Source of the DNA: Mycolicibacter heraklionensis
GTDB lineage: Bacteria > Actinomycetota > Actinomycetes > Mycobacteriales > Mycobacteriaceae
Reading direction: 5' to 3'
Length of the DNA: 64,000 nt
NCBI RefSeq assembly: GCF_001021505.1
Contig: NZ_LDPO01000009.1
Coordinates: 1 to 64,000 of the forward strand
Each line of letters starts with the position of its first letter. Position 1 is the first letter of the stretch. This document shows positions 34,872 through 44,714 of this stretch, in pieces. Position numbers and translations under genes: made by a program. Below the pieces are notes generated by a model, which saw only the letters and a list, made by a program, of their open reading frames with translations, searched no databases and was not told the DNA's origin.

Positions 34872-35804
34872 GTGATTGCGTTGCTCGCTCCCGGACAGGG
34901 ATCGCAGACCCCCGGCATGCTGTCGCCGTGGCTTGAGGCGCCCGGCGCCGATGCCGCGCGCGAGCAGTTGGCCGCCTGGTCGGAGGTCAGTGGCCTGGAC
35001 CTGATCACGCTGGGCACCACCGCGACCGCCGAGGAGATCACTGACACGGCGGTCACGCAGCCGCTGGTGGTGGCGGCGACCCTGCTGGCCTACGCCGAGC
35101 TGGTCAAGCGGCGCAACGGCGCGGTGAGCGGCAGCGATGTCATCGTGGCCGGCCATTCCGTCGGTGAGATCGCCGCCTACGCGATCGCGGGCGTCATCTC
35201 CCCCGACGACGCCGTCATGCTGGCCGCCACCCGCGGTCGTGAGATGGCGAAGGCCTGCGCACTTGAGCCGACCGGCATGGCCGCGGTGCTCGGCGGCGAC
35301 GAGGCCGAGGTGCTGACCCGCCTCGAGCAGCTCGACCTGACCCCGGCCAACCGCAACGCCGTCGGCCAGATCGTGGCGGCCGGCCCGCTGCCGGCGCTGG
35401 ACAAGCTCGCCGAAGACCCGCCCGCCAAGGCCCGGGTCCGCAAGCTGGCCACCGCCGGGGCGTTCCACACCCAGTACATGGCACCGGCGCTGGAGGCCTA
35501 CGCCGCCGCCGTCGAGCAGGTCAAGGCCGCCGGAGTTTCGGAACCGACCGCTACCCTGTTGTCCAACCGCGACGGTCAGCCGGTGACGTCGGCGGCCCAG
35601 GCGCTGGAGTACCTGGTCGCGCAGCTGACCCGGCCGGTGCGCTGGGACCTGTGCACTGAGACGCTCCGCGCCCGCGAGGTCACGGCGATCGTGGAGTTCC
35701 CGCCCGCCGGCACCCTGGCCGGCATCGCGAAACGCGAACTTCGGGGGACCCCGACGCACGCCGTCAAGTCCCCCGCGGATCTGGACGGGCTGCCCGAGTT
35801 CTAA
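34872..35804 (+). CDS. fabD: Malonyl-CoA:AcpM transacylase FabD
   Basis: This 310-aa acyltransferase has the nucleophile S96 in GHSVGE, the oxyanion motif GQGSQ (9-13), and His in AFHTQYM near residue 201. It moves malonyl from CoA to AcpM to feed KasA/KasB and FabH. The GTG start at 34872 matches the known N-terminus. It is the first gene of the FAS-II operon. Confidence 0.95.
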   Translation: MIALLAPGQGSQTPGMLSPWLEAPGADAAREQLAAWSEVSGLDLITLGTTATAEEITDTAVTQPLVVAATLLAYAELVKRRNGAVSGSDVIVAGHSVGEIAAYAIAGVISPDDAVMLAATRGREMAKACALEPTGMAAVLGGDEAEVLTRLEQLDLTPANRNAVGQIVAAGPLPALDKLAEDPPAKARVRKLATAGAFHTQYMAPALEAYAAAVEQVKAAGVSEPTATLLSNRDGQPVTSAAQALEYLVAQLTRPVRWDLCTETLRAREVTAIVEFPPAGTLAGIAKRELRGTPTHAVKSPADLDGLPEF

Positions 35805-35855
35805 CCCGTTTCAAGCCCGCTCCAACCCTGCACAACCAGATACGCAGTAATCAGC

Positions 35856-35872
35856 CCGCACACCCCGTGCGG
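35856..35872 (+). promoter_or_regulatory. Stem-loop between fabD and acpM
   Basis: CCGCAC-ACCCC-GTGCGG forms a perfect 6-bp stem 22 bp before the acpM start. There is no T-tract, so it may be an RNA-stability or processing element that lets acpM exceed fabD in amount. Confidence 0.4.
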
Positions 35873-35893
35873 ATCCAACCGAAGGGAAACACA

Positions 35894-36193
35894 GTGCCTG
35901 CTAGTCAGGAAGAAATCATCGCCGGTCTCGCCGAGATCATCGAAGAGGTGACCGGTATCGAGCCGAGCGAGGTCACCGTCGAGAAGTCCTTCGTCGACGA
36001 CCTGGACATCGACTCGCTGTCGATGGTGGAGATCGCCGTTCAGACCGAAGACAAGTACGGCGTGAAGATCCCCGACGAGGACCTCGCGGGTCTGCGTACC
36101 GTCGGTGACGTGGTGGGCTACATCCAGAAGCTCGAGGCCGAGAACCCCGAGGCTGCCGCCGCGCTGCGCGAGAAGTTCGGTTCTGAGAGCTGA
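35894..36193 (+). CDS. acpM: Meromycolate extension acyl carrier protein AcpM
   Basis: This 99-aa acyl carrier protein has the 4'-phosphopantetheine site S41 in [15 protein letters not shown] 35894 follows GAAGGG and gives the known N-terminus ([25 protein letters not shown]). The C-terminal tail after the ACP fold ([16 protein letters not shown]) is shorter than in M. tuberculosis AcpM. It carries growing meromycolate chains. Confidence 0.95.
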   Translation: MPASQEEIIAGLAEIIEEVTGIEPSEVTVEKSFVDDLDIDSLSMVEIAVQTEDKYGVKIPDEDLAGLRTVGDVVGYIQKLEAENPEAAAALREKFGSES

Positions 36194-36195
36194 TC

Positions 36196-37449
36196 GTGTC
36201 CTCCTCACTTTCGACGGCCAACGGCGGTTACCCCAGTGTGGTGGTAACCGCCGTTGAGGCCACGACTTCGATCGGTGCGGACATCGAGAGCACGTGGAAG
36301 GGCCTGCTGGCCGGCGAAAGCGGAATCCACGTCCTCGAAGACGAGTTCGTCACCAAATGGGACCTGCCGGTCAAGATCGGTGGGCATCTCAAGGACCCGG
36401 TCGACGACCACATGGGCCGCCTCGACATGCGTCGCATGTCCTATGTCCAGCGGATGGCCAAGCTGCTCAGCGGCCGGCTCTGGGAGAACGCCGGTTCTCC
36501 CGAGGTCGACCAGGACCGGCTCGCCGTGGTGATCGGCACCGGCCTGGGCGGTGGCGAGAAGATCGTCGAGACCTACGACCTGATGAACGAGGGCGGCCCC
36601 CGCAAGGTGTCGCCGCTGGCCGTTCAGATGATCATGCCGAACGGCGCCGCCGCGGTGGTCGGCCTGCAGGTCGGCGCCCGTGCCGGGGTCATCACCCCGG
36701 TGTCGGCCTGCTCGTCGGGCTCGGAGGCGATCGCGCACGCGTGGCGTCAGATCGTCATGGGTGACGCCGACATGGTCGTGTGCGGTGGCGTCGAAGGCGG
36801 CATCGAGGCACTGCCGATCGCGACGTTCTCGATGATGCGCGCGATGTCGACGCGCAACGACGACCCCGAGGGTGCGTCGCGGCCGTTCGACAAGGACCGG
36901 GACGGCTTCGTGTTCGGTGAGGCCGGCGCGATGATGATCATCGAGACCGAAGAGCACGCCAAGGCACGCGGCGCCAAGCCGCTGGCCCGGCTGATGGGCG
37001 CCGGCATCACCTCCGACGCCTACCACATGGTGGCTCCCGGCCCCGACGGCAAGCGGGCCGGCCGGGCGATGACGCGGTCGCTGGAGTTGGCGGGCCTGTC
37101 CGCCAAGGACGTCGACCACATCAACGCGCACGGAACTGCCACTCCGATCGGGGACACCGCCGAGGCGAACGCGATCCGGGAAGCCGGTTGCCAGCACGCC
37201 GCGGTGTACGCACCCAAGTCGGCGCTGGGCCACTCCATCGGGGCGGTCGGGGCGCTGGAGTCGGTGCTGACGGTGCTCTCGCTGCGTGACGGGGTCATCC
37301 CGCCGACGCTGAACTACGAGACGCCGGACCCGGAGATCGATCTGGACATCGTGGCGGGCGAGCCCCGCTACGGCGACTACAAGTACGCCATCAACAATTC
37401 ATTCGGGTTCGGTGGGCACAACGTCGCGCTCGCCTTTGGGCGGTACTGA
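36196..37449 (+). CDS. kasA: Beta-ketoacyl-ACP synthase KasA
   Basis: This 417-aa condensing enzyme has the catalytic triad C172 (SACSSGS), H312 (NAHGTAT) and H346 (GHSIGAVG). It performs the early elongation steps of meromycolic acid, condensing malonyl-AcpM with long acyl-AcpM. GTG start two bases after acpM. Highly similar to M. tuberculosis KasA, the target of thiolactomycin. Confidence 0.96.
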   Translation: MSSSLSTANGGYPSVVVTAVEATTSIGADIESTWKGLLAGESGIHVLEDEFVTKWDLPVKIGGHLKDPVDDHMGRLDMRRMSYVQRMAKLLSGRLWENAGSPEVDQDRLAVVIGTGLGGGEKIVETYDLMNEGGPRKVSPLAVQMIMPNGAAAVVGLQVGARAGVITPVSACSSGSEAIAHAWRQIVMGDADMVVCGGVEGGIEALPIATFSMMRAMSTRNDDPEGASRPFDKDRDGFVFGEAGAMMIIETEEHAKARGAKPLARLMGAGITSDAYHMVAPGPDGKRAGRAMTRSLELAGLSAKDVDHINAHGTATPIGDTAEANAIREAGCQHAAVYAPKSALGHSIGAVGALESVLTVLSLRDGVIPPTLNYETPDPEIDLDIVAGEPRYGDYKYAINNSFGFGGHNVALAFGRY

Positions 37450-37484
37450 CACCGGATCTCGAGAGAGGGAAGTTCGCAACAGCC

Positions 37485-38753
37485 ATGTCAACGCTGGCAA
37501 CGGGAAAGGGTCTCCCCAACGTCGTCGTCACCGGCTACGCCATGACGACGGCTTTGGCCGCGGACGGGGAGAACACCTGGAAGAAGCTGCTGGACGGCCA
37601 GAGCGGCATACGCAAGCTCACCGATTCGTTCGTCGAAGAGTATGACCTGCCGGTTCGCATCGGCGGGCATCTCGTCGAGAGCCCCGAGTCATTCGACGAA
37701 GGGCTGAGCCGGACCGAGCTGCGTCGGCTTTCCTACTTGCAGAAGATGGCTTTGGTGCTGAGCCGGCGTGCCTGGGAGCACGCCGGCTCACCCGAAGTCG
37801 ATACCCGGCGCCTGATGGTGTCGGTCGGGACCGGGATGGGCTCCAGCGAGGAGCTCGTCTGGGCCTATGACGGAATGCGCGAGCGCGGCCTCAAGGCGGT
37901 CTCGCCGTTGGTCGTGCAGAAGTACATGCCCAACGGAGCGGCCGCGGCCGTCGGACTGGACCGTCAGGCCAAGGCCGGGGTGATCACCCCGATCTCGGCC
38001 TGTGCCTCCGGTTCGGAGGGCATCGCGCATGCCTGGCAGCAGATCGTGCTCGGCGAAGCCGACATCGCGATCTGCGGTGGCGTGGAAACCCGGATCGAAG
38101 CGGTGCCGATCGCCGGGTTCGCCCAGATGCGGATCGTGCTGTCCACCACCAACGACGACCCGGAGGGCGCCTGCCGCCCGTTCGACCGCGACCGCAACGG
38201 GTTCGTGTTCGGCGAGGCCGGCGCGCTGATGGTGATCGAGACCGAGGAGCACGCCAAGGCGCGCGGGGCCAACATCCTCGCCCGGATCATGGGTGCCTCG
38301 ATCACCTCCGACGGCTACCACATCGTCGCGCCGGACCCCGACGGCCAGAGCGCCGGTCGGGCGATGACGCGGGCAATCCAGATCGCCGACCTGACACCCG
38401 GCGACATCAGCCACGTCAATGCGCACGCCACCGGCACCTCGGTGGGTGACGTGGCAGAAGGCCACGCCATCAACCTCGCGTTGGGCCCGCACGGCGGCAA
38501 CGCCGCGGTGTACGCGCCCAAGGCGGCGCTCGGCCACTCGGTCGGCGCGGTCGGCGCGGTGGAGTCCATCCTGACGGTGATGGCGCTGCGTGAACAGGTC
38601 ATCCCACCGACGCGGAACCTGGAGAATCTCGACCCGGAGATCGACCTGGACGTGGTGGCCGGTGAGCCGCGGCCGGGCGACTACCAGTACGCGATCAACA
38701 ACTCGTTCGGGTTCGGCGGGCACAACGTCGCGATCGTCTTCGGTCGGTACTGA
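37485..38753 (+). CDS. kasB: Beta-ketoacyl-ACP synthase KasB
   Basis: This 422-aa paralogue of KasA has catalytic C173 (SACASGS), H314 (NAHATGT) and H351 (GHSVGAVG). It carries meromycolate chains to full length. It starts 35 bp after kasA with an AGAGAGGGA ribosome site and shares the end [18 protein letters not shown] with its neighbour. Confidence 0.96.
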   Translation: MSTLATGKGLPNVVVTGYAMTTALAADGENTWKKLLDGQSGIRKLTDSFVEEYDLPVRIGGHLVESPESFDEGLSRTELRRLSYLQKMALVLSRRAWEHAGSPEVDTRRLMVSVGTGMGSSEELVWAYDGMRERGLKAVSPLVVQKYMPNGAAAAVGLDRQAKAGVITPISACASGSEGIAHAWQQIVLGEADIAICGGVETRIEAVPIAGFAQMRIVLSTTNDDPEGACRPFDRDRNGFVFGEAGALMVIETEEHAKARGANILARIMGASITSDGYHIVAPDPDGQSAGRAMTRAIQIADLTPGDISHVNAHATGTSVGDVAEGHAINLALGPHGGNAAVYAPKAALGHSVGAVGAVESILTVMALREQVIPPTRNLENLDPEIDLDVVAGEPRPGDYQYAINNSFGFGGHNVAIVFGRY

Positions 38754-38809
38754 AGGCCATAGACGGACCAGAAGCGAGACCCGCGATCAATCAACCAAGG
38801 AGAAGCGCG

Positions 38810-40231
38810 ATGACGACTATTGCTCCCGAAACGGTGGGCGAATCGCTCGACCCGCGCGATCCCCTGCTGCGCCTGTCGACGTTCTTCGACGACGGCACCG
38901 TGGAGTTGCTGCACGAGCGTGACCGCTCCGGAGTGCTGGCCGCCGGTGGCACCGTCAACGGCGTACGCACCATCGCGTTCTGCACTGACGGCACCGTGAT
39001 GGGCGGTGCGATGGGCATCGAGGGCTGCGATCACATCGTCAACGCCTACGACACCGCGATCGCCGAGCAGAGCCCGATCGTGGGCCTGTGGCACTCGGGC
39101 GGCGCCCGGTTGGCCGAGGGCGTGCGAGCCCTGCACGCGGTGGGCCGGGTCTTCGAGGCCATGATCCGGGCGTCCGGATTCGTCCCGCAGATCTCGGTGG
39201 TGGTCGGTTTCGCCGCCGGCGGCGCCGCCTACGGCCCGGCTCTGACCGACGTCATCGTGATGGCACCGGAGGGCCGGGTGTTCGTCACCGGCCCCGACGT
39301 GGTGCGCAGCGTCACCGGTGAGGACGTCGACATGGCCGCGCTGGGCGGCCCCGACACCCACCACAAGAAGTCCGGCGTGTGCCACATCGTCGCCGACGAC
39401 GAGCTCGACGCCTACGAGCGGGGCCGCCGTCTGGTCGGGTTGTTCTGCCAGCAGGGCCATTTCGACCGCAACAAGGCCGAGGCGGGCGAGATCGACCTGC
39501 ACGCCCTGCTGCCGGAGTCGGCGCGGCGCGCCTACGACGTGCACCCACTGGTGAACGGGCTGCTCGACGCCGACGCACCCTTCGATGAGTTCCAGGCCAA
39601 GTGGGCGCCGTCGATGGTGGTCGGGCTGGGCCGGTTGTCGGGTCGCACCGTCGGGGTGCTGGCCAACAACCCACTGCGGCTGGGCGGTTGCCTGAACTCC
39701 GAGAGCGCCGAGAAGGCGGCACGTTTCGTGCGGCTCTGCGACGCGTTCGGGATTCCGCTGATCGTGATCGTCGATGTGCCGGGCTACCTGCCCGGTGTCG
39801 GTCAGGAATGGGGCGGCGTGGTGCGCCGCGGCGCCAAGCTGCTGCACGCGTTCGGTGAGGCCACCGTTCCGCGGGTCACCCTGGTGACCCGCAAGACCTA
39901 CGGCGGGGCCTACATCGCGATGAACTCGCGGTCGCTGGGCGCCACCAAGGTGTTCGCCTGGCCGGACGCCGAGGTCGCGGTGATGGGAGCCAAGGCCGCG
40001 GTCGGCATCCTGCACAAGAAGAAGCTGGCCGCCGCGCCCGATCACGAGCGGGACGCGCTGCACGAGGAGTTGGCCGCCGAGCACGAGCGGATCGCCGGCG
40101 GGGTGGACAGCGCCATCGACATCGGCGTGGTCGACGAGAAGATCGACCCCTCGCACACCCGCGGCAAGATCACCCAGGCACTGGCCGAGGCGCCCGCCCG
40201 TCGCGGCCGCCACAAGAACATCCCGCTGTAG
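38810..40231 (+). CDS. accD6: Acyl-CoA carboxylase carboxyltransferase beta subunit AccD6
   Basis: This 473-aa carboxyltransferase has the two crotonase-like halves. GGARLAEGVRAL and GFAAGGAAYGPALTD mark the N-terminal half; PGYLPGVGQEWGGVVRRGAKLL and TRKTYGGAYIAMNSRSLGA mark the acyl-CoA/biotin site of the C-terminal half. It makes malonyl-CoA for FAS-I/FAS-II with an AccA3-type alpha subunit encoded elsewhere. A strong AAGGAG site precedes the ATG. It is the last gene of the FAS-II operon. Confidence 0.95.
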   Translation: MTTIAPETVGESLDPRDPLLRLSTFFDDGTVELLHERDRSGVLAAGGTVNGVRTIAFCTDGTVMGGAMGIEGCDHIVNAYDTAIAEQSPIVGLWHSGGARLAEGVRALHAVGRVFEAMIRASGFVPQISVVVGFAAGGAAYGPALTDVIVMAPEGRVFVTGPDVVRSVTGEDVDMAALGGPDTHHKKSGVCHIVADDELDAYERGRRLVGLFCQQGHFDRNKAEAGEIDLHALLPESARRAYDVHPLVNGLLDADAPFDEFQAKWAPSMVVGLGRLSGRTVGVLANNPLRLGGCLNSESAEKAARFVRLCDAFGIPLIVIVDVPGYLPGVGQEWGGVVRRGAKLLHAFGEATVPRVTLVTRKTYGGAYIAMNSRSLGATKVFAWPDAEVAVMGAKAAVGILHKKKLAAAPDHERDALHEELAAEHERIAGGVDSAIDIGVVDEKIDPSHTRGKITQALAEAPARRGRHKNIPL

Positions 40232-40249
40232 CGCCGATATTTTCCGCGA

Positions 40250-40267
40250 GGGTGCGTGTCTGCACCC
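40250..40267 (+). terminator. Stem-loop after accD6
   Basis: GGGTGC-GTGTCT-GCACCC forms a perfect 6-bp stem 18 bp after the accD6 stop. Without a T-tract it is only a candidate end of the FAS-II operon. Confidence 0.35.
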
Positions 40268-40366
40268 CGACCCGCCGCTGTCGGGCGCGCAACTGCGCAC
40301 GCTCGGCAGCAGCCGGTTACGCCCGAACCAATGCGTCGCGCCCGGCTGTCGGATACAACTACACCT

Positions 40367-42895
40367 ATGCCGTCCGCCGACGAAACGCCAGCAGCCGCAC
40401 CGGATGGATCCGAGTCCGGAACTGACCAGCCCCGCGCAATGCTGCGGCGGCGCCAGGTACTGGGTGGCCTAGCCGCTCTGGGGGTGGGCGGCGCCGGCGT
40501 CTCGGCGCTGTCTGGCTGCGAAAGCAAGGGCAGCAGCGGTGACACTGCCGGCGCCCCGGGTTATGGCACCGGGATCAACGACGGGTTCGACGGGAAGATC
40601 GAACTCGACGTGCGGGATTCGCAGCCCGACTGGGGTCCGTTCGAGCTCAAACATGCCCCCCAGGGCGCGCCCAATGTGCTGGTGGTGCTCTACGACGACA
40701 CCGGGATGGCGGCGTGGTCACCCTACGGCGGGGCGATCGACATGCCTGTCATGCAGCGCCTTGCCGACAACGGGCTGACGTATTCGCAATGGCACACCAC
40801 GGCGCTGTGTTCACCGACCCGGTCGTGCGTCTTGACCGGCCGCAACCACCACGTGAACCGCTTCGCCTCGATCACCGAGGGATCCGACGGTTTCCCCGGT
40901 GCGGCGGCCCGGCTGCCCGCGCAATGCGCGACGATCGGGCAGGTGCTGCAGGACAACGGGTACAGCACATTCTGGGTGGGCAAGAACCACAATGTGCCCG
41001 AGGAGGACGTCTCCAGTGGGGGCAGCAAATCGGAGTGGCCCCTGCAGAAGGGCTTCGACCGGTTCTACGGGTTTCTCGGTGGTGAAACCAACCAGTGGTA
41101 CCCGGATCTGGTGGAGGACAACAGGTTCATCGAACAGCCCTACAGCCCGGAAGACGGCTACCACCTGTCGAAAGACCTCGCCGACAACGCACTTCGCATG
41201 CTGCGCGACCAACGGTCCAGCAATCCGTCCAAACCCTGGTACATGTGGTTCTGCCCGGGCGCCAATCACGCCCCGCACCACAGCCCGACCGAATACGCCG
41301 AGAAATATCGCGGCAGGTTCGATAACGGCTACGAGGCGTACCGGGAGTGGGTGTTGGCCCGCATGGTCGACAAGGGCATCATGCCGCACGGCACCCGCCT
41401 GACGCCGCTGAACCCCCTTCCCGACGACGTCGCCGCGCCGATAGATGCTGTGCGGCCGTGGGATTCGCTCAACGCCGACGAGAAGCGCCTGTTCGCCCGG
41501 ATGGCCGAGGTCTTCGCCGGGTTCTCCGAATACACCGACGCCCAAGTGGGCCGGATCGTCGACTACCTCGAGAACTCCGGCCAGTTGGACAACACGCTCA
41601 TCTTCTACTGCGCCGACAACGGCGCCTCCGGCGAAGGCTCCCCGAACGGCTCGGTCAACGAGAACAAGTTCTTCAACGGCTACCCCGACGAGCTGGCCGA
41701 GAATATGCGCTACCTCGACGTGCTGGGGACGCCCGACACCTACAACCACTATCCGACCGGCTGGGCGGCCGCGTTCTCCACACCGTTTCAGATGTTCAAA
41801 CGCTACTCCCAGTTCTCCGGTGGCACCTGCGACCCCATGGTGATCCACTGGCCCGCAGGTATCAAGGCCAAAGGCCAAGTGCGCCATCAGTATCACCACG
41901 CCACCGACATCGTCCCGACCATCCTCGATGCGGCGGGAATCCCGATGCCGAAGGAGTACCGCGGCGTGAAGCAGTACCCGCTCAACGGGGTGTCGATGCG
42001 CTACAGCTTCGACTCCCCGGATGCGCCCACCGCCAAGAAGCGGCAGTACTACGCCATGCTGGGCACTCGCGGAATCTGGGAAGACGGCTGGAAGGCGGCG
42101 GCGCTGCACGCACCGATCAGCGGCAAAGGCCACTTCGACCAGGACCGCTGGGAGCTCTACCACGTCGATGAGGATCGCTCTGAATCCACGAACGTCGCCG
42201 ACAAGTATCCCGACAAACTCAAGGCGCTCATCGACGCGTGGTTCTCCGAGGCCAAGGACAACTACGTTCTGCCGCTCGACGACCGCACAGCCACCGAAAT
42301 GATCGCCATCGACCGGCCGCATTTCGAACCACCGCGCGATCGCTACACCTACTACCCGGATACCGCGCCTGTCCCGGAAGGCGTGGCAGCCAATATCCGC
42401 GGTCGGTCGTACAAGATCGTCGCCAACGTCGATCTCAGCCGCGACGCCCAGGGGGTGCTCTTTGCCCACGGGTCCCGGTTCGGCGGGCACGCGCTGTTCA
42501 TCAAGGACGGCAAGCTGCACTACGTGTACAACTTCCTCGGAATCAAGCCCGAACAGGAGTTCGTCTCACAGCGGCTAACCCCCGGCAAGCACACTCTCGG
42601 CATGGAGTTTGTCCGCAAAGAGTCCGGAAAATACGGTGAGTCCCTCGGTACCACAACGCTTTACGTTGACGGAAACGCCGTCGACAGCGGTCCGATGCGC
42701 GCCCAGGTGGGCAAGTTCACGCTCGCCGGCGACGGACTGTGTGTCGGGTACGACAGCGGCGACAACGTCTCCGGTCAATACCAGAACCCGGGGACCTTCA
42801 CCGGTGGCAGCATCCAGGGCGTCATCATCGACGTCAGCCCGGAGGCCTTCATCGATCTGCAACGGGAAGCCGCCGCGGCACTCGCTCGCGACTGA
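40367..42895 (+). CDS. Arylsulfatase, Tat-exported lipoprotein
   Basis: This 842-aa sulfatase of the alkaline-phosphatase superfamily has the signature C148-S-P-T-R (LCSPTRSCVLTGRN), in which the Cys must become formylglycine. The metal residues DD (YDDTGM, about 110-111) and a DNGASGEGSPNGSVNENKF segment are also present. The N-terminus has a twin-arginine motif (RRRQVLGGL, about 27-35) and a lipobox LSGC (C51), so it should be exported folded and lipid-anchored. The C-terminal 160 residues form a beta-rich lectin-like domain. ATG 40367 is favoured; ATG 40331 is in frame. M. tuberculosis has no such gene at this place. Confidence 0.9.
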   Translation: MPSADETPAAAPDGSESGTDQPRAMLRRRQVLGGLAALGVGGAGVSALSGCESKGSSGDTAGAPGYGTGINDGFDGKIELDVRDSQPDWGPFELKHAPQGAPNVLVVLYDDTGMAAWSPYGGAIDMPVMQRLADNGLTYSQWHTTALCSPTRSCVLTGRNHHVNRFASITEGSDGFPGAAARLPAQCATIGQVLQDNGYSTFWVGKNHNVPEEDVSSGGSKSEWPLQKGFDRFYGFLGGETNQWYPDLVEDNRFIEQPYSPEDGYHLSKDLADNALRMLRDQRSSNPSKPWYMWFCPGANHAPHHSPTEYAEKYRGRFDNGYEAYREWVLARMVDKGIMPHGTRLTPLNPLPDDVAAPIDAVRPWDSLNADEKRLFARMAEVFAGFSEYTDAQVGRIVDYLENSGQLDNTLIFYCADNGASGEGSPNGSVNENKFFNGYPDELAENMRYLDVLGTPDTYNHYPTGWAAAFSTPFQMFKRYSQFSGGTCDPMVIHWPAGIKAKGQVRHQYHHATDIVPTILDAAGIPMPKEYRGVKQYPLNGVSMRYSFDSPDAPTAKKRQYYAMLGTRGIWEDGWKAAALHAPISGKGHFDQDRWELYHVDEDRSESTNVADKYPDKLKALIDAWFSEAKDNYVLPLDDRTATEMIAIDRPHFEPPRDRYTYYPDTAPVPEGVAANIRGRSYKIVANVDLSRDAQGVLFAHGSRFGGHALFIKDGKLHYVYNFLGIKPEQEFVSQRLTPGKHTLGMEFVRKESGKYGESLGTTTLYVDGNAVDSGPMRAQVGKFTLAGDGLCVGYDSGDNVSGQYQNPGTFTGGSIQGVIIDVSPEAFIDLQREAAAALARD

Positions 42896-43645
42896 TCACC
42901 GCGTGGTGTAGCCGCCGTTGGCGAAGATGGTCTGCCCGGTGATCCAGTGCCCGCCGTCGAGCAGGAACACCACCAGCGGTGCGATGTCCTCGATCCGGGT
43001 CAGGCGGTTGCCCATCGCCTGCGACTTGTGGAACTCGACGCGCTCCGGGGTTTCCTGCGGGTAGAAGAACGGGGTGTCCATCGGCCCGGGCGCAACGCTG
43101 TTGACGCTGATGCCCCGGGTCCCGAACTCTTTGGCCGCTGCCCGGGTGAAGTGCTCCACCGGACTCTTGGAGCCCGCGTAGGTGGAATAGCCGTCGGTGA
43201 ACGCCCCCAGCAGCGCGGTCACGATCGTCACCACCGAACCGTTGTCGGACAGGCGCTTGCCGGCCTGCTGCAAGAAGAAGTACGCGGACTTGGCGTTGAT
43301 GTCGAACATCGAGTCGTACTCGGCTTCGGTGGTTTCCAGCATCGGCTTGCGCAGCACCTTGCCGACGGTGTTGACCGCGAAGTCCACCCCGCCGAACGCA
43401 TCCACCGCGACGTCGAACAATGCGGTGACATTGGCCGGAACGGTCAGGTCGCCCTGCACCTTGATCGCCTTGGCGCCGGCGGCCTGCACCGCGGCGACGG
43501 TCTTGTCGGCGTCGGGCTCGGAGCTGTCGCTGTTGTAGTGCACCGCGACGTTGACGCCGTGCGAGGCCAGCGTGGTGCTGATCAGCCCGCCCAGGTTCTT
43601 GGCCCCGGCGGCCACCACCGCCGATTTCCCGGTCAAATCGCTCAT
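42896..43645 (-). CDS. Short-chain dehydrogenase/reductase
   Basis: This 249-aa Rossmann protein has a nucleotide motif AGAKNLGG (about 13-20) and the active-site YAGSK. The position normally holding catalytic Ser, 13 before the Tyr, is Thr (IVTALLGAF). C-terminal ITGQTIFANGG is typical. The substrate is unknown. It starts at ATG 43645 and diverges from the LysR gene; it abuts the sulfatase gene tail to tail. Confidence 0.87.
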   Translation of the reverse strand: MSDLTGKSAVVAAGAKNLGGLISTTLASHGVNVAVHYNSDSSEPDADKTVAAVQAAGAKAIKVQGDLTVPANVTALFDVAVDAFGGVDFAVNTVGKVLRKPMLETTEAEYDSMFDINAKSAYFFLQQAGKRLSDNGSVVTIVTALLGAFTDGYSTYAGSKSPVEHFTRAAAKEFGTRGISVNSVAPGPMDTPFFYPQETPERVEFHKSQAMGNRLTRIEDIAPLVVFLLDGGHWITGQTIFANGGYTTR

Positions 43646-43726
43646 GGAAAGTCCCCTTCTGCTGTCTCTGGCCACGAAACTAACCCGGCGACACACAAAT
43701 GAGAAACAGCGTTATACGAGTTATCG

Positions 43727-43741
43727 ACAAGAATTACTTGT
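43727..43741. promoter_or_regulatory. Palindrome ACAAG-N5-CTTGT between SDR and LysR genes
   Basis: Perfect 5-bp arms around AATTA lie 15 bp upstream of the LysR ATG and about 80 bp from the SDR start. This is the usual place and size for a LysR-type binding site controlling both divergent genes. Confidence 0.5.
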
Positions 43742-43756
43742 GGCTAGCATGGATCG

Positions 43757-44635
43757 ATGCTCCCGGTCCCCGACCTGCGCCGCCTGACCCACTTCATCGC
43801 CGTCGCCGAGTCTTCCGGCTTCACCAGCGCCGCCACGCAACTGCACCTGTCGCAGCAAGCGCTGTCGCATTCGGTGCAACAGCTGGAGAAGGAGATCGGC
43901 GTGACACTGCTGGTGCGCTCCGGCCGCCGCATCGCGTTGACCCCGGCCGGCCAGACCCTGATGGACGAGGGCCGCGCTCTGCTCGCAGCGGCCAGAACCC
44001 TCACTGCGCACACCCGCGCCGCGGCCAGCGCGCAACCGAAGGAATTCGTCATCGGCCACTCCCCTGCGATCAGCAACCGCGACGTCTACACACTGATCGA
44101 ACCGGCGATCGCCGCGGCGCCCGACACGTCATTCACCGTCGTGCAGCTGTTTCCGGACCGGCTCACCGCCGGGGTGCGCGACGGCGCCGTGCAGTTGGGG
44201 CTGCGCCGCGCGGTGGTGCCCCAAGAGCTGCTCGCCGGCGCGGTGATCCGCTACGACCCGCTGCGGGTCGCCGTGCCCAGCAACCACCCGCTGGCCGCGC
44301 GCTCCCCCCTCCGCATCGCCGACCTGGCGGACGAAGTGATCGCGCTGTGGGCGCCGCCCGGCGCCTCCTATTACAGCGACTTCCTGATCAACGCCTGCCG
44401 GCGTGCGGGGTTCGAACCGCAGTATCAGGTCAGTCGGGTGCAGGGCTGCCCGCCTGAGGTAGCGGCCTTGACCGACAGCGCCGCGGCGTTCGTCACCGCA
44501 CCGGCCGGCCCGGCCCTCGATGGAGCCGTCACGGTGGTCGACCTCGACGAGCCGCTGCTGGTGCCCATGCAGGCGCTGTGGCAGCCGCATACCAGTTCAG
44601 CGGTACGGGATCTCATTCTGCGTCGACGCCCTTGA
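43757..44635 (+). CDS. LysR-family transcriptional regulator
   Basis: This 292-aa protein has an N-terminal winged HTH (about 5-64: LRRLTHFIAVAESSGFTSAATQLHLSQQALSHSVQQLEKEIGVTLL) and a periplasmic-binding-like effector domain (about 93-290). It probably controls the divergent SDR gene. Start ATG 43757. Confidence 0.9.
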   Translation: MLPVPDLRRLTHFIAVAESSGFTSAATQLHLSQQALSHSVQQLEKEIGVTLLVRSGRRIALTPAGQTLMDEGRALLAAARTLTAHTRAAASAQPKEFVIGHSPAISNRDVYTLIEPAIAAAPDTSFTVVQLFPDRLTAGVRDGAVQLGLRRAVVPQELLAGAVIRYDPLRVAVPSNHPLAARSPLRIADLADEVIALWAPPGASYYSDFLINACRRAGFEPQYQVSRVQGCPPEVAALTDSAAAFVTAPAGPALDGAVTVVDLDEPLLVPMQALWQPHTSSAVRDLILRRRP

Positions 44636-44658
44636 CAACCGGCACGACAACCCAAGAC

Positions 44659-44678
44659 AATTCATCCTACGATGAATT
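44659..44678. promoter_or_regulatory. Perfect palindrome AATTCATC-N4-GATGAATT
   Basis: Eight-base perfect arms around CTAC lie 36 bp upstream of the methyltransferase-like gene, in an AT-rich stretch of promoter-like sequence. It fits a dimeric repressor operator (TetR, GntR or MarR type). Confidence 0.55.
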
Positions 44679-44714
44679 AGATAGCTCTAGCCGCAGCAGA
44701 CCGGAGGGTTTCCG

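Noticed and set aside
38681..40300. Long minus-strand frame (539 codons) across accD6
   Set aside because: Shadow of accD6; no family features and it would overlap the kasB end.
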